Shown here: positions 14,565 to 21,807 of the stretch, in pieces
Position numbering within the stretch: the stretch's first letter is position 1
Layout: each line of letters opens with the position of its first letter
Source: CAYYYP01 sp964475985
Lineage (GTDB): Bacteria; Bdellovibrionota; UBA1018; CAYHWW01
NCBI GenBank assembly: GCA_964475985.1
Contig: CAYYYP010000051.1
Location: forward strand, 1 to 22,908
Direction of reading: 5' to 3'
Length of the DNA: 22,908 bases
Notes under the pieces: model-generated
Database searches by the model: none
What the model saw: the letters and a program-made list of their open reading frames with translations, nothing else
What the model was told of the DNA's origin: nothing
Translations under genes and position numbers: made by a program

Positions 14565-16729
14565 TAAGGGTTTCTCCTTTTTTCGGCGGCCTTAAAGTCC
14601 GCTCCAAGTCGCTGAAGGTAAGCGATCACAGCGATAATCTCTTTATCCGCCATATTTTTGGGCGCACCCTGAGACTCTAGGCCATTCGCGATTTCTTGGG
14701 CCTGAGCTAAGGCTAATTCACTAGCGGAGGTGATTTCACGATCGGTGTAAGGAACGCCTAACGTCTTCATCACAGATAATTTTTTTGACATGATTCCTAG
14801 GTTTGTTTTGTCGACGAACAACCACGGATAGGCCGGCATGATGGATTTGGGAGTGACTTCCCGGGGATCCAACATATGACGAAAATGCCAAAGATCAGGG
14901 TATTTCCCGCCTAACCGCGCCAAGTCAGGGCCCGTTCGTTTTGATCCCCATTGATGAGGAAAATCATATTGCGATTCTTCAGCCACGGAAGGCGCTCCGT
15001 ACCTCAGGAATTCTCCAGCTAGGGGGCGTACCATTTGTGAATGGCATACATAACAGCCTTCACGAACATAGATGTCTCGACCGGCGAGTTCAAGTGGCCG
15101 ATAGGGTTTCACCTGCACGTTCGTTCCGACATAATTGTGCGCCATAAGCGTAGGAGCAATCTCAATAATGGTACCTACAAGAACCGCAAGCAGCGTCAGG
15201 ATGGAGAAAATTGCTGGCAGACCCTCTAAGGTGCGGTGCATTTTCGTCTCAAAAAGCGCGGTGAAGTTTGTTACCAACTTCGGTGCCGTTTGCACCTGGG
15301 GAGGAAGGCCCTTGGGAGCCATCCGGATCGTTTTGAAGATATTGAAAATGAGCATCACGAAACTCACTAAATATAAAGTACCGCCCACTGCTCTCACCCA
15401 GTACAGGGGCACGATCTTTACAACGGTTTCGATAAAATCAGGATAAGCCAATTGAGCTGAATGATCGAATGCTCTCAACATTAGTCCTTGGGTCAACCCC
15501 GCGGTCCACATGGAAACGATGTATAGTAAAATGCCGAAGAATCCGGTCCAAAAATGCGCATCGGCCAATTTATTGCTGTAGAGTTCCGTACGCCAGAGTT
15601 TCGGCACAAGATAATAAATCATTCCGGAAATCAGGAAGCCGTTCCAGCCTAAGGTTCCTCCGTGCACATGAGCGACGATCCAATCCGTGTAATGTGCGAG
15701 GGCGCTCAGGGATTTTATGGAGAGCATAGGCCCTTCAAAAGTCGCCATTCCGTAAAAGGTGAGTGCCGCGACAAAAAATTTGAGAATGGGTTCCCGCCTC
15801 ACTCTGTCCCAAATTCCACGTAAGGTTAGCAGGCCATTGATCATGCCGCCCCAGCTTGGTGCGATCAACATTATACTAAAAATCATTCCTAGGGTTTGTG
15901 CCCATTCAGGCAATGCCGTGTAAAGAAGATGGTGGGGACCAGCCCAGATATAAATAAAAACTAATGACCAGAAATGAATGATCGAAAGCCGGTAGCTATA
16001 GACCGGACGGTTAGCAACCTTAGGTACAAAATAATACATCAGGCCTAAAAAAGGGGTGGTTAGAAAAAACGCAACTGCGTTATGTCCGTACCACCATTGC
16101 ACGAGGGCGTCCTGAACGCCGGCGTAGGCGGAATAACTCTTCGTGAAACTTACGGGAATCCCTGCGGCGTTCACCACGTGAAGTACGGCCACGGTTATGA
16201 TGGTTGCAATGTAAAACCAAATTGCTACGTATAAATGTTGCTCGCGCCTTCTCACCAGCGTGCCAAAAAAATTTACGGCAAATGCAATCCAGACAACTGC
16301 GATGGCGATGCTGATGGGCCACTCAAGTTCTGCGTATTCTTTACTGCGGGTTATTCCAAAAGGTAAGGTCAAGGCGGCGGCGACAATAATAAGTTGCCAC
16401 CCCCAGAAATGAAACGAGCTGAGTTTATCAGAAAAGTTTCTCGCCTTCACCAATCGCTGGGTTGAGTAATAAATTCCGGCGAAGATTGCGTTTCCGCCAA
16501 AGGCGAATATCGCGGCATTGGTATGAAGCGGGCGAAGTCTCCCAAACGTAAGCCAAGGCAACTCAAAATTGAGCTGCCAAGCGGCAAGCTGGAATGCGAT
16601 CAATACTCCAACGAGCATTGCAACGAGTCCCCAAACGGCCGTTGCGATGACGAATTTTTTCACAATCTCGTCGTCGTAAATAAATCTTTCGATCAATTCA
16701 TTTTCACTGTTGAGTGAACTACTTGTCAT
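14564..16729 (-). CDS. ccoNO: Fused cbb3 oxidase subunits I and II (CcoN-CcoO)
   Basis: The 721-residue single frame joins two subunits. Residues about 1-475 are CcoN, the 12-helix catalytic subunit. It has RPLHTNAAIFAFGG (low-spin heme b His), WWYGHNAVAFFLTTPFLG and WAGPHHLLYTALP (CuB histidines), FYGMATFEGPMLSIKSLS and HYTDWIVAHVHGGTLGW (heme ligands). Residues about 500-721 are CcoO. They comprise a membrane anchor (LPAIFSILTLLAVLVGTIIE), heme motif C559-YV-C562-H563 in REGCYVCHSQMVRPL, and the Met-ligand segment PKSIMPAYPWL. The polypeptide reduces O2 and pumps protons at high O2 affinity. There is no stop or start between the halves. Fusions of this kind occur in some other phyla, so it is uncommon rather than unique. 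The start overlaps the ccoS end by 11 bp. Confidence 0.97.
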   Translation of the reverse strand: MTSSSLNSENELIERFIYDDEIVKKFVIATAVWGLVAMLVGVLIAFQLAAWQLNFELPWLTFGRLRPLHTNAAIFAFGGNAIFAGIYYSTQRLVKARNFSDKLSSFHFWGWQLIIVAAALTLPFGITRSKEYAELEWPISIAIAVVWIAFAVNFFGTLVRRREQHLYVAIWFYIATIITVAVLHVVNAAGIPVSFTKSYSAYAGVQDALVQWWYGHNAVAFFLTTPFLGLMYYFVPKVANRPVYSYRLSIIHFWSLVFIYIWAGPHHLLYTALPEWAQTLGMIFSIMLIAPSWGGMINGLLTLRGIWDRVRREPILKFFVAALTFYGMATFEGPMLSIKSLSALAHYTDWIVAHVHGGTLGWNGFLISGMIYYLVPKLWRTELYSNKLADAHFWTGFFGILLYIVSMWTAGLTQGLMLRAFDHSAQLAYPDFIETVVKIVPLYWVRAVGGTLYLVSFVMLIFNIFKTIRMAPKGLPPQVQTAPKLVTNFTALFETKMHRTLEGLPAIFSILTLLAVLVGTIIEIAPTLMAHNYVGTNVQVKPYRPLELAGRDIYVREGCYVCHSQMVRPLAGEFLRYGAPSVAEESQYDFPHQWGSKRTGPDLARLGGKYPDLWHFRHMLDPREVTPKSIMPAYPWLFVDKTNLGIMSKKLSVMKTLGVPYTDREITSASELALAQAQEIANGLESQGAPKNMADKEIIAVIAYLQRLGADFKAAEKRRNP

Positions 16730-16886
16730 TTTTAGCTAACCTTTCTGGACTTTCATCAAATAAAATTTTGTGGGAAGGCGTTACGAGATCGTCATATTGG
16801 CCGCTGGACGCAGCCCAGAGAAAAACGCCTACGAATCCCGAAGCTAAAAGGAGGGCAATGGGCACCAGAATAAATAAAATGCTCAT
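16719..16886 (-). CDS. ccoS: cbb3 oxidase maturation protein CcoS
   Basis: The minus strand encodes a 55-residue protein from ATG 16886, with GGAGAGCC before it. It opens MSILFILVPIALLLASGFVG, continues VFLWAASSGQYDDLVTP, and ends in a short charged tail. The single N-terminal helix followed by F-W-A-x-x-S-G-Q-Y-D-D is the CcoS signature. CcoS is needed for insertion of heme b and copper into the CcoN subunit. It shares 4 bp (ATGA) with the end of ccoI and 11 bp with the start of ccoNO, so ccoI, ccoS and ccoNO are tightly coupled. Confidence 0.95.
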   Translation of the reverse strand: MSILFILVPIALLLASGFVGVFLWAASSGQYDDLVTPSHKILFDESPERLAKNDK

Positions 16887-19324
16887 TGGCTCTCCTTGGA
16901 AGGCTGAGTGAATCGTCGCGCACCAATAAGAGAGGAACTTAATACCGTAAGTGCACTCAGAGGCATTAGAAGGGCCGCGAAAAGCGGGGTTATATAGCCG
17001 GTCGCAGCCGCAAATCCGCCTAGTAAATTGTAGCCAAGTGAAAATACGAAGTTTCGATAAATGATGTTCATGGCGCTTCTACCAAGCACCATGAGCTCCT
17101 GGATCGACGAAACCGCCGGTCGTGATAGATAAACATCTGACGCCTGCAAGCTAGTCTCTAAGGAACTTTGAACTGCTACACTCACGTAAGCTGACGAAAG
17201 GGCCAACACATCATTCGCGCCATCACCCACCATCAGGGGATTGTCTTGTCCAAGTACGAATTCCATTTTTTGTTGAGGGTTTGCTTGGGCTGCACAATTT
17301 GCTGGAATGATTCCGAGTTGCTCAGCGGTTTGGCGCACGGCTTCGGCACGGTCTCCCGAAAGTAAGAAGATCGGAATTTGAAAGCGCGAGAGTTTTTCGA
17401 TTGCAACTTTCGCATCTTCCTTGAGTGCATCTCCGAGCACAATGGTCGCCACTAGTTCCCGATTTCTATACACACCAACCGAAGACTGAAAAATACCCTG
17501 TTTAACGTCGACGCTTTCCAGAGCGCGGATCTCATAAAACGTATTATCAATGTGACCCTCGACTCCACGGCCAAGAATTTCTTTATTTCCGCTTACAACA
17601 CGCCTCCCTGGGAGCATACATTCCGAAGTCTCAGCGGAATATGCACTTAAAGCTTTCGCGATGGGATGTTTTGAAATTTTTTCGAGTTCAAAGACGATTT
17701 CTTTCAGGCCGGGAATTTTTGCATGCTCCGTCCAACTCAATACTTTGAACGTTCCGGAGGTCAGAGTGCCGGTCTTATCTAAAATTATGGATTTTACACG
17801 GGAAAGTTTTTCGAGGGTCTCGCCTTTTTTTATCAAAATGCCACGGGCGGCGGCCCGTTTTAGAGCTAAACTCATTGTCAACGGAGTCGCGAGCGCCAAA
17901 GCGCACGGACAGGTAACAATTAAAAGTGCGAGGGCCCGATTCACCCCAACCGAGAGGTCTGCATTAAAAATTAGAACCGCAGCTGCGGAGAGAAGCACAC
18001 CGAGAAGAAACCACTTCGAAATGCGATCCGCCGCTTCAACAATCGGAGCTTTTCGTGAAAGTTCTGCATCCAGTTGCTTTAGAATTTGTCCGAGCTGAGA
18101 ATTTACTCCGGAGGCAGTTACCACTATTTCGATTTCGTCCCCTTCATTCTTGGACCCCGACAGGACCTTATCTCCAGTTTTTATGCGCTGGGGAAGTGGT
18201 TCACCCGTCATGACGGATACATTCAGGTACCCAGTTCCTTTGAAAAGAAAACCGTCGGCAGGAACAAGTTCCCCCTGCTTGATGATCAGGTGGTCATCAA
18301 CCCTGACGCTGGAGGCGAGAACTTGCTTACATTCGCCATTTTCTGGATCGCGGACAGTGGCGAATGCAGGCGTAAGGAAATGAAAGAATCGTAAGTCGCC
18401 TAAAGATTTTTGCTGGGCACGGCGCAATAAGTATCTCGTTGAAAGAAGCAAAAAAACTAGCGCGGAAATGGAATCATAATATACATGGTCAGAACCTTGG
18501 AAAGTATGGACCGCGCTAACCACTGCAGCTAGTAAGATTGCCATAACGATGGGCACGTCGATGGACAACGTTTTTGTTTTCAGCGCCGCGAAGGCCGACC
18601 TAAAAAATGGGGCTGCACCATAGAACAAGACCGGTAGAAAGAGGGCTAAACTTAATCCGTTAAAGATTCGGCCAGTAAACCCACTGGCGCCCGAATACAC
18701 GGACACCGCCAGGATCATGATGTTACCAGCACAAGCTCCTGACACTCCAATCCTCATCAACCAGGCACGGTTCTCGATTTTTTGTAAAAGTTCAGCAGAG
18801 TCCGAGTTTTCCAGGACGTGCGGACGGTATCCAATACTAGAAATGGAGTTCGCTACGGAAGCAAGCGAAGCAGCGGGCGTAAGCCTTAATGTGGCGACGC
18901 TGGTCGAAAGATCTAAGCTAGCGGCTTCAATCGAGCTGGAAAGTTGCGGCAGTCGTTCAATCAACCAGATACATGCCGCACAGTGAACACCTTCAATATA
19001 GAATCTTACGGTTGGACTGCCCGAATTTGTATAAATTTTTTCTCTAAATTCAGCCGAATCCAAGGCGCTATAGTCATCTGAAAGCGTCGTAGGTGGCTTT
19101 TTAAAATGAGGGTCTGCAACCTGATCTCGTAGCTGGTAATAGAAGGTTAAACCTTTTACATTTAAAAGCGAAAAAACCAACTGACAACCCTTGCAACAAA
19201 ACTGGGCATCCTCCGCGTTAAGTGACAATCGTTTCCGAGGAACTAAGGTTCGGCAATGAATGCAAAGGTTAGAAACAGGGAGGACAAACGTCCCGGCCAA
19301 GGATTCAATTTTTTTAGTTTCCAT
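16883..19324 (-). CDS. ccoI: Copper-translocating P1B-type ATPase CcoI
   Basis: With ATG 19324 the product is 813 residues; a GTG at 19339 is an alternative, and neither has a clear ribosome-binding site. In order there is an N-terminal cysteine-rich metal-binding module (CIHC, then FCCKGCQLVF, about 22-55), a heavy-metal-associated domain with C115-AA-C118 (GVHCAACIW) and about eight TM helices. The ion-channel motif C472-P-C474, the phosphorylation site D516 in DKTGT, the ISKHPIAKAL nucleotide-binding motif and GDGANDVLALSSA follow. This architecture is the CcoI/FixI/CtpA-type exporter. It moves Cu(I) out of the cytoplasm, specifically for cbb3 CuB assembly rather than bulk detoxification. 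Its neighbours confirm CcoI: the start overlaps the receiver gene by 11 bp and the stop overlaps ccoS by 4 bp. Confidence 0.96.
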   Translation of the reverse strand: METKKIESLAGTFVLPVSNLCIHCRTLVPRKRLSLNAEDAQFCCKGCQLVFSLLNVKGLTFYYQLRDQVADPHFKKPPTTLSDDYSALDSAEFREKIYTNSGSPTVRFYIEGVHCAACIWLIERLPQLSSSIEAASLDLSTSVATLRLTPAASLASVANSISSIGYRPHVLENSDSAELLQKIENRAWLMRIGVSGACAGNIMILAVSVYSGASGFTGRIFNGLSLALFLPVLFYGAAPFFRSAFAALKTKTLSIDVPIVMAILLAAVVSAVHTFQGSDHVYYDSISALVFLLLSTRYLLRRAQQKSLGDLRFFHFLTPAFATVRDPENGECKQVLASSVRVDDHLIIKQGELVPADGFLFKGTGYLNVSVMTGEPLPQRIKTGDKVLSGSKNEGDEIEIVVTASGVNSQLGQILKQLDAELSRKAPIVEAADRISKWFLLGVLLSAAAVLIFNADLSVGVNRALALLIVTCPCALALATPLTMSLALKRAAARGILIKKGETLEKLSRVKSIILDKTGTLTSGTFKVLSWTEHAKIPGLKEIVFELEKISKHPIAKALSAYSAETSECMLPGRRVVSGNKEILGRGVEGHIDNTFYEIRALESVDVKQGIFQSSVGVYRNRELVATIVLGDALKEDAKVAIEKLSRFQIPIFLLSGDRAEAVRQTAEQLGIIPANCAAQANPQQKMEFVLGQDNPLMVGDGANDVLALSSAYVSVAVQSSLETSLQASDVYLSRPAVSSIQELMVLGRSAMNIIYRNFVFSLGYNLLGGFAAATGYITPLFAALLMPLSALTVLSSSLIGARRFTQPSKESQ

Positions 19325-19778
19325 TTTTGCCGATTGCACTTTTAATGAGCTGGTTTAACTCGCTTAGCGAGAATGGTTTAACGACGTACCCAAATGCACC
19401 GTTCTGGAACGCTGCATTAGAAGTTTCCTTGCTTCCGAAGGCGGTCATTAAAATAAAAGGAATTTTAACCCCCATTTCATTCACCTTTTTAAGAAGGTCC
19501 AGACCGCTCATTTGCGGCATATTTAAGTCTGACAACACCAGATCGTATCTTAGGTTTTGATTTTTGAGTAAATTCCAAGCCGACCCTGCGCTCTGACAAG
19601 TAGTGACTTGATAGCCTTCGCTGACCAGGAGCTCTGACAACAAAGAAAGCATTCCTGCCTCGTCATCCACAATGAGCAAATGCGCCAGTTTTTTGGGCCC
19701 AGCTTCTAATGCAGTTTCTTTCCCAAATGGAGCGGCCGAAACCAAATTTGGGAACCGGCCATTTTCAATAAAAAACAT
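19314..19778 (-). CDS. Stand-alone response-regulator receiver
   Basis: The 154-residue protein has a roughly 30-residue N-terminal extension and one receiver domain: LLIVDDEAGMLSLLSELLVSEGY, phospho-acceptor D84 in LSDLNMPQMSG, a Thr in LMTAFG and switch Lys in VVKPFSL. There is no output domain. The start has AGGA eight bases upstream. The domain is strikingly like the receiver of the NtrC-type regulator at 10206-11651 (both share DDEA-x-MLSLLS-x-x-LVSE-x-Y), suggesting gene duplication. It could act as a phosphate sink or a competing target for the kinase at 7800-8912, or signal through protein contact; none of this is shown. It follows the CBS gene by 66 bp and overlaps ccoI by 11 bp. Confidence 0.94.
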   Translation of the reverse strand: MFFIENGRFPNLVSAAPFGKETALEAGPKKLAHLLIVDDEAGMLSLLSELLVSEGYQVTTCQSAGSAWNLLKNQNLRYDLVLSDLNMPQMSGLDLLKKVNEMGVKIPFILMTAFGSKETSNAAFQNGAFGYVVKPFSLSELNQLIKSAIGKNGN

Positions 19779-19844
19779 TTATGTTTCCTAATTTTGGCAT
19801 GCCACCTAGACCTGCCGAATTTAAGCCTATGAAAGGCCCATCAA

Positions 19845-20252
19845 TTATCGATTGGTATATGCCTGCTGAAGGAGCTCCGTTAGAACCCGCAAACCATCGT
19901 TAGCAGTAAAGATGCCGACCACTTTTCCATTCGTCTGTTCCACCACTGCACAACCATATCGATGCTCGGCCATCTTAGTTACTACCGCATCCAGTGGTTG
20001 GTCAGGCGTTACTGAATATGGGTCTGGTGTCATAACATCCGCTACAATCATCGCTTCGGCCCCATCAAAGTTCCCTGCGAATTTGATATCGCGATCACTC
20101 AAAATTCCGACTAGTTTTCCGCCATCCAATACCGGCAAGTGCCGAACCTGGTGTTTTTGCATAAACTCTTTAGCCACTTTTAGCGGTAGGTCCATTCCGA
20201 TCGTTTGCGGAAGGGCAGTCATCATTTTGGAAACTTGCGGCATCTGTTTCAT
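19845..20252 (-). CDS. Two-CBS-domain protein
   Basis: The 135-residue protein is a tandem CBS pair (Bateman module) with nothing else attached. CBS1 is at about 10-60 (PLKVAKEFMQKHQVRHLPVLDGGKLVGILSDRDI) and CBS2 at about 70-130 (MTPDPYSVTPDQPLDAVVTKM, RYGCAVVEQTNGKVVGIFTANDGL). Such modules bind adenosine nucleotides such as AMP, ATP or NAD, and often tune a partner protein. AGGAGT lies five bases before the ATG. It is the first gene downstream of the sigma-54 promoter and heads the cbb3 array, so an energy-status input to the module is plausible but inferred. Confidence 0.93.
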   Translation of the reverse strand: MKQMPQVSKMMTALPQTIGMDLPLKVAKEFMQKHQVRHLPVLDGGKLVGILSDRDIKFAGNFDGAEAMIVADVMTPDPYSVTPDQPLDAVVTKMAEHRYGCAVVEQTNGKVVGIFTANDGLRVLTELLQQAYTNR

Positions 20253-20287
20253 ATGTTACTCCTAATTTGTGAATTCGTAATAAACCA

Positions 20288-20305
20288 AAGCAGGATGCGT
20301 GCCAG
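20288..20305 (-). promoter_or_regulatory. Sigma-54 (RpoN) promoter of the cbb3 operon
   Basis: Reading the minus strand from 20305, the element is CTGGCACG, CATC, CTGCTTT. This fits the -24/-12 consensus YTGGCACG-N4-TTGCW with one mismatch (C for the first T of TTGC) and the obligatory GG-N10-GC spacing. Expected transcription starts near 20278, giving a leader of about 26 bases that contains the AGGAGT ribosome-binding site of the CBS gene. The same gene array encodes an NtrC-family sigma-54 activator. I examined the other obvious intergenic gaps by eye and saw no comparable element. Evidence is pattern plus context; the start site is not measured. Confidence 0.8.
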
Positions 20306-20344
20306 GACTTAAAGTGGGCGATGGTTGAAATTCATTAAGAAGTC

Positions 20345-20381
20345 GAGACAAAAATTCCCATGCATTGAGCTCTCCTGTCTC
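20345..20381. repeat. GAGACA/TGTCTC inverted repeat, candidate enhancer for the NtrC-type activator
   Basis: GAGACA (20345-20350) and TGTCTC (20376-20381) form a 6-bp inverted repeat with a 25-bp spacer. The centre-to-centre distance is 31 bp, about three helical turns, so both half sites would face the same side of the DNA. They lie about 70-100 bp upstream of the predicted sigma-54 start, a normal distance for an NtrC enhancer. A short 9-bp palindrome TGAAATTCA is at 20326-20334. Six-base arms can occur by chance, so support is modest. Confidence 0.3.
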
Positions 20382-20392
20382 AAATCTAAAAT
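20365..20392 (+). promoter_or_regulatory. Candidate sigma-70 promoter of the beta-CASP gene
   Basis: TTGAGC (20365-20370) and TAAAAT (20387-20392) are 16 bp apart, matching the -35 in four and the -10 in five of six bases. Transcription would start near 20399, about 44 bases before the TTG start I prefer for the downstream gene. It overlaps the candidate enhancer of the divergent sigma-54 promoter. Confidence 0.45.
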
Positions 20393-20442
20393 TTGCGAAT
20401 GTGTTCATCCAACTGGTAGCAATGGACCCAAGGAGCATCATT

Positions 20443-21804
20443 TTGTTATCCATAAAATTTCTTGGAGGTGCCGGCACGGTCACCGGTTCAAAATTTTTAG
20501 TCTCTTCAAATAAACAAAAAATATTAGTAGATTGTGGATTATTCCAAGGCTTAAAAGAATTGCGTCTAGAGAATTGGAAAAATTTGCCGGTGGACGTCCG
20601 TGAAATCCAAACAGTTCTCCTTACGCACGCCCATCTGGACCACACCGGCTACTTGCCCCTACTCCGCAAGCAAGGTTTTTCCGGGAAAATTTTTTGCTCC
20701 GCTCCCACGGCGGAATTGACGAAGGTAATATTATTCGACAGTGCAAAATTGCAGGAAGAGGATGCCACACTGGCAAACCGGGACGGATTTACGAAACATT
20801 CTCCGGCGAAGCCACTTTACCGCAGCTCCGATGTTGATCGAATCCTACGGTATTTCCAGGCGGTTAGACCAGGCGCATGGACGAAAATCTGTGATGGCAT
20901 CCGATTTAGAATGCAAAACAGCGGACATATCCTTGGTTCCGTTTTTATTGAATTAGATGTGCATGGGAAAACCATCGTCTTTTCGGGTGACTTAGGCCGA
21001 AAAAAACCCCTAACCCTGAATGCTCCGCAAGTGCTTCATCATGCTGATTATTTAGTAACCGAATCAACCTACGGCGATCGCATCCATAAAAAACAGGATA
21101 CTTTAAAGGTACTCGCTGGGGTGATCAATGAGACCTTCGCCCAGAAGGGACAAGTCATCATTCCAAGTTTTGCCGTCGGCCGCACGCAAGACCTTCTCTA
21201 TTTATTTTCCGTGCTAAAACGAAAAGATAAAATTCCACCCGTGCCAATTTATCTCGACTCCCCGATGGGCATTCATGCAACGGAGATTCTCCTGAATCAT
21301 CCCGACTGGCATAAACTTTCACCGGCCGCGATACAGCACCTCCGTGAAGGCACTATCATGGTGAGGACCCAGGCGGAGTCCCAAAAATTGTTAAGAAGCA
21401 GTGAGCGCGCAATTATAATCGCCGGGAGCGGAATGGCCAGCGGTGGACGGGTGCTTCATCACCTAGAAAAACGGCTGCCTCACCATCGAAATACCGTCCT
21501 TCTGGTTGGATTTCAGGCACCGGGAACTCGAGGTAAATTGCTATTAGATGGGGCTCAAGAAATTAAGATTCACGGTAAATACGTTCCTGTAAAAGCCAAG
21601 GTGACCACCCTGTTTGACCTTTCCGCCCACGCAGATCAAACGGAAATTATTGATTGGTTGTCAAACTTTAAAAAGGCTCCGCAGTCTACTTTTATTGTGC
21701 ATGGTGAACCCCAAGCTAGTGACAATCTACGTTTAAAAATCAAAGACACTTTAGGTTGGCACTGCGTAGTGCCTCAAAAATTGAGTGAGCACCGACTTAC
21801 ATGA
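20443..21804 (+). CDS. Beta-CASP metallo-beta-lactamase RNase (YSH1/CPSF-like family)
   Basis: The start is set at TTG 20443, seven bases after AGGAG; ATG 20422 and ATG 20365 lack a ribosome-binding site, and the latter lies upstream of the likely -10 box. The product is then 453 residues and begins MLSIKFLGGAGTVTGSKF, the usual family start. The zinc site is H62-A-H64-L-D66-H67 (motif 2), with GHILGS and FSGDLGR (motifs 3 and 4). Beta-CASP motifs follow: TESTYGDR, IPSFAVGRTQDLLYLF, the SGMASGGRVLHHL block, and the final SAHADQ/VHGEP histidines. These enzymes cut or trim RNA in the cytoplasm. It diverges from the cbb3 array and ends 3 bp before the convergent ldhA stop. The exact substrate is unknown. 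Confidence 0.93.
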   Translation: MLSIKFLGGAGTVTGSKFLVSSNKQKILVDCGLFQGLKELRLENWKNLPVDVREIQTVLLTHAHLDHTGYLPLLRKQGFSGKIFCSAPTAELTKVILFDSAKLQEEDATLANRDGFTKHSPAKPLYRSSDVDRILRYFQAVRPGAWTKICDGIRFRMQNSGHILGSVFIELDVHGKTIVFSGDLGRKKPLTLNAPQVLHHADYLVTESTYGDRIHKKQDTLKVLAGVINETFAQKGQVIIPSFAVGRTQDLLYLFSVLKRKDKIPPVPIYLDSPMGIHATEILLNHPDWHKLSPAAIQHLREGTIMVRTQAESQKLLRSSERAIIIAGSGMASGGRVLHHLEKRLPHHRNTVLLVGFQAPGTRGKLLLDGAQEIKIHGKYVPVKAKVTTLFDLSAHADQTEIIDWLSNFKKAPQSTFIVHGEPQASDNLRLKIKDTLGWHCVVPQKLSEHRLT

Positions 21805-21807
21805 ACT

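Noticed and set aside
16714..16911. Plus-strand 65-codon frame opposite the ccoI-ccoNO junction
   Set aside because: It is the antisense shadow of ccoS, whose CcoS signature and ATGA coupling are clear on the minus strand.
19779..19844. Internal promoter or terminator between the CBS and receiver genes
   Set aside because: The GCCT/AGGC hairpin has only four base pairs and the best -35/-10 pair has 15-bp spacing with poor matches. It cannot be called either way.
19835..19860. Possible FNR-like box near ATCAATTATCGAT
   Set aside because: It lacks the TTGAT-N4-ATCAA arrangement and mostly lies within the CBS gene end.
20262..20645. Minus-strand 127-codon frame across the CBS/beta-CASP intergenic region
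   Set aside because: It runs antisense to conserved beta-CASP coding sequence, has no family features, and would sit over the sigma-54 promoter.
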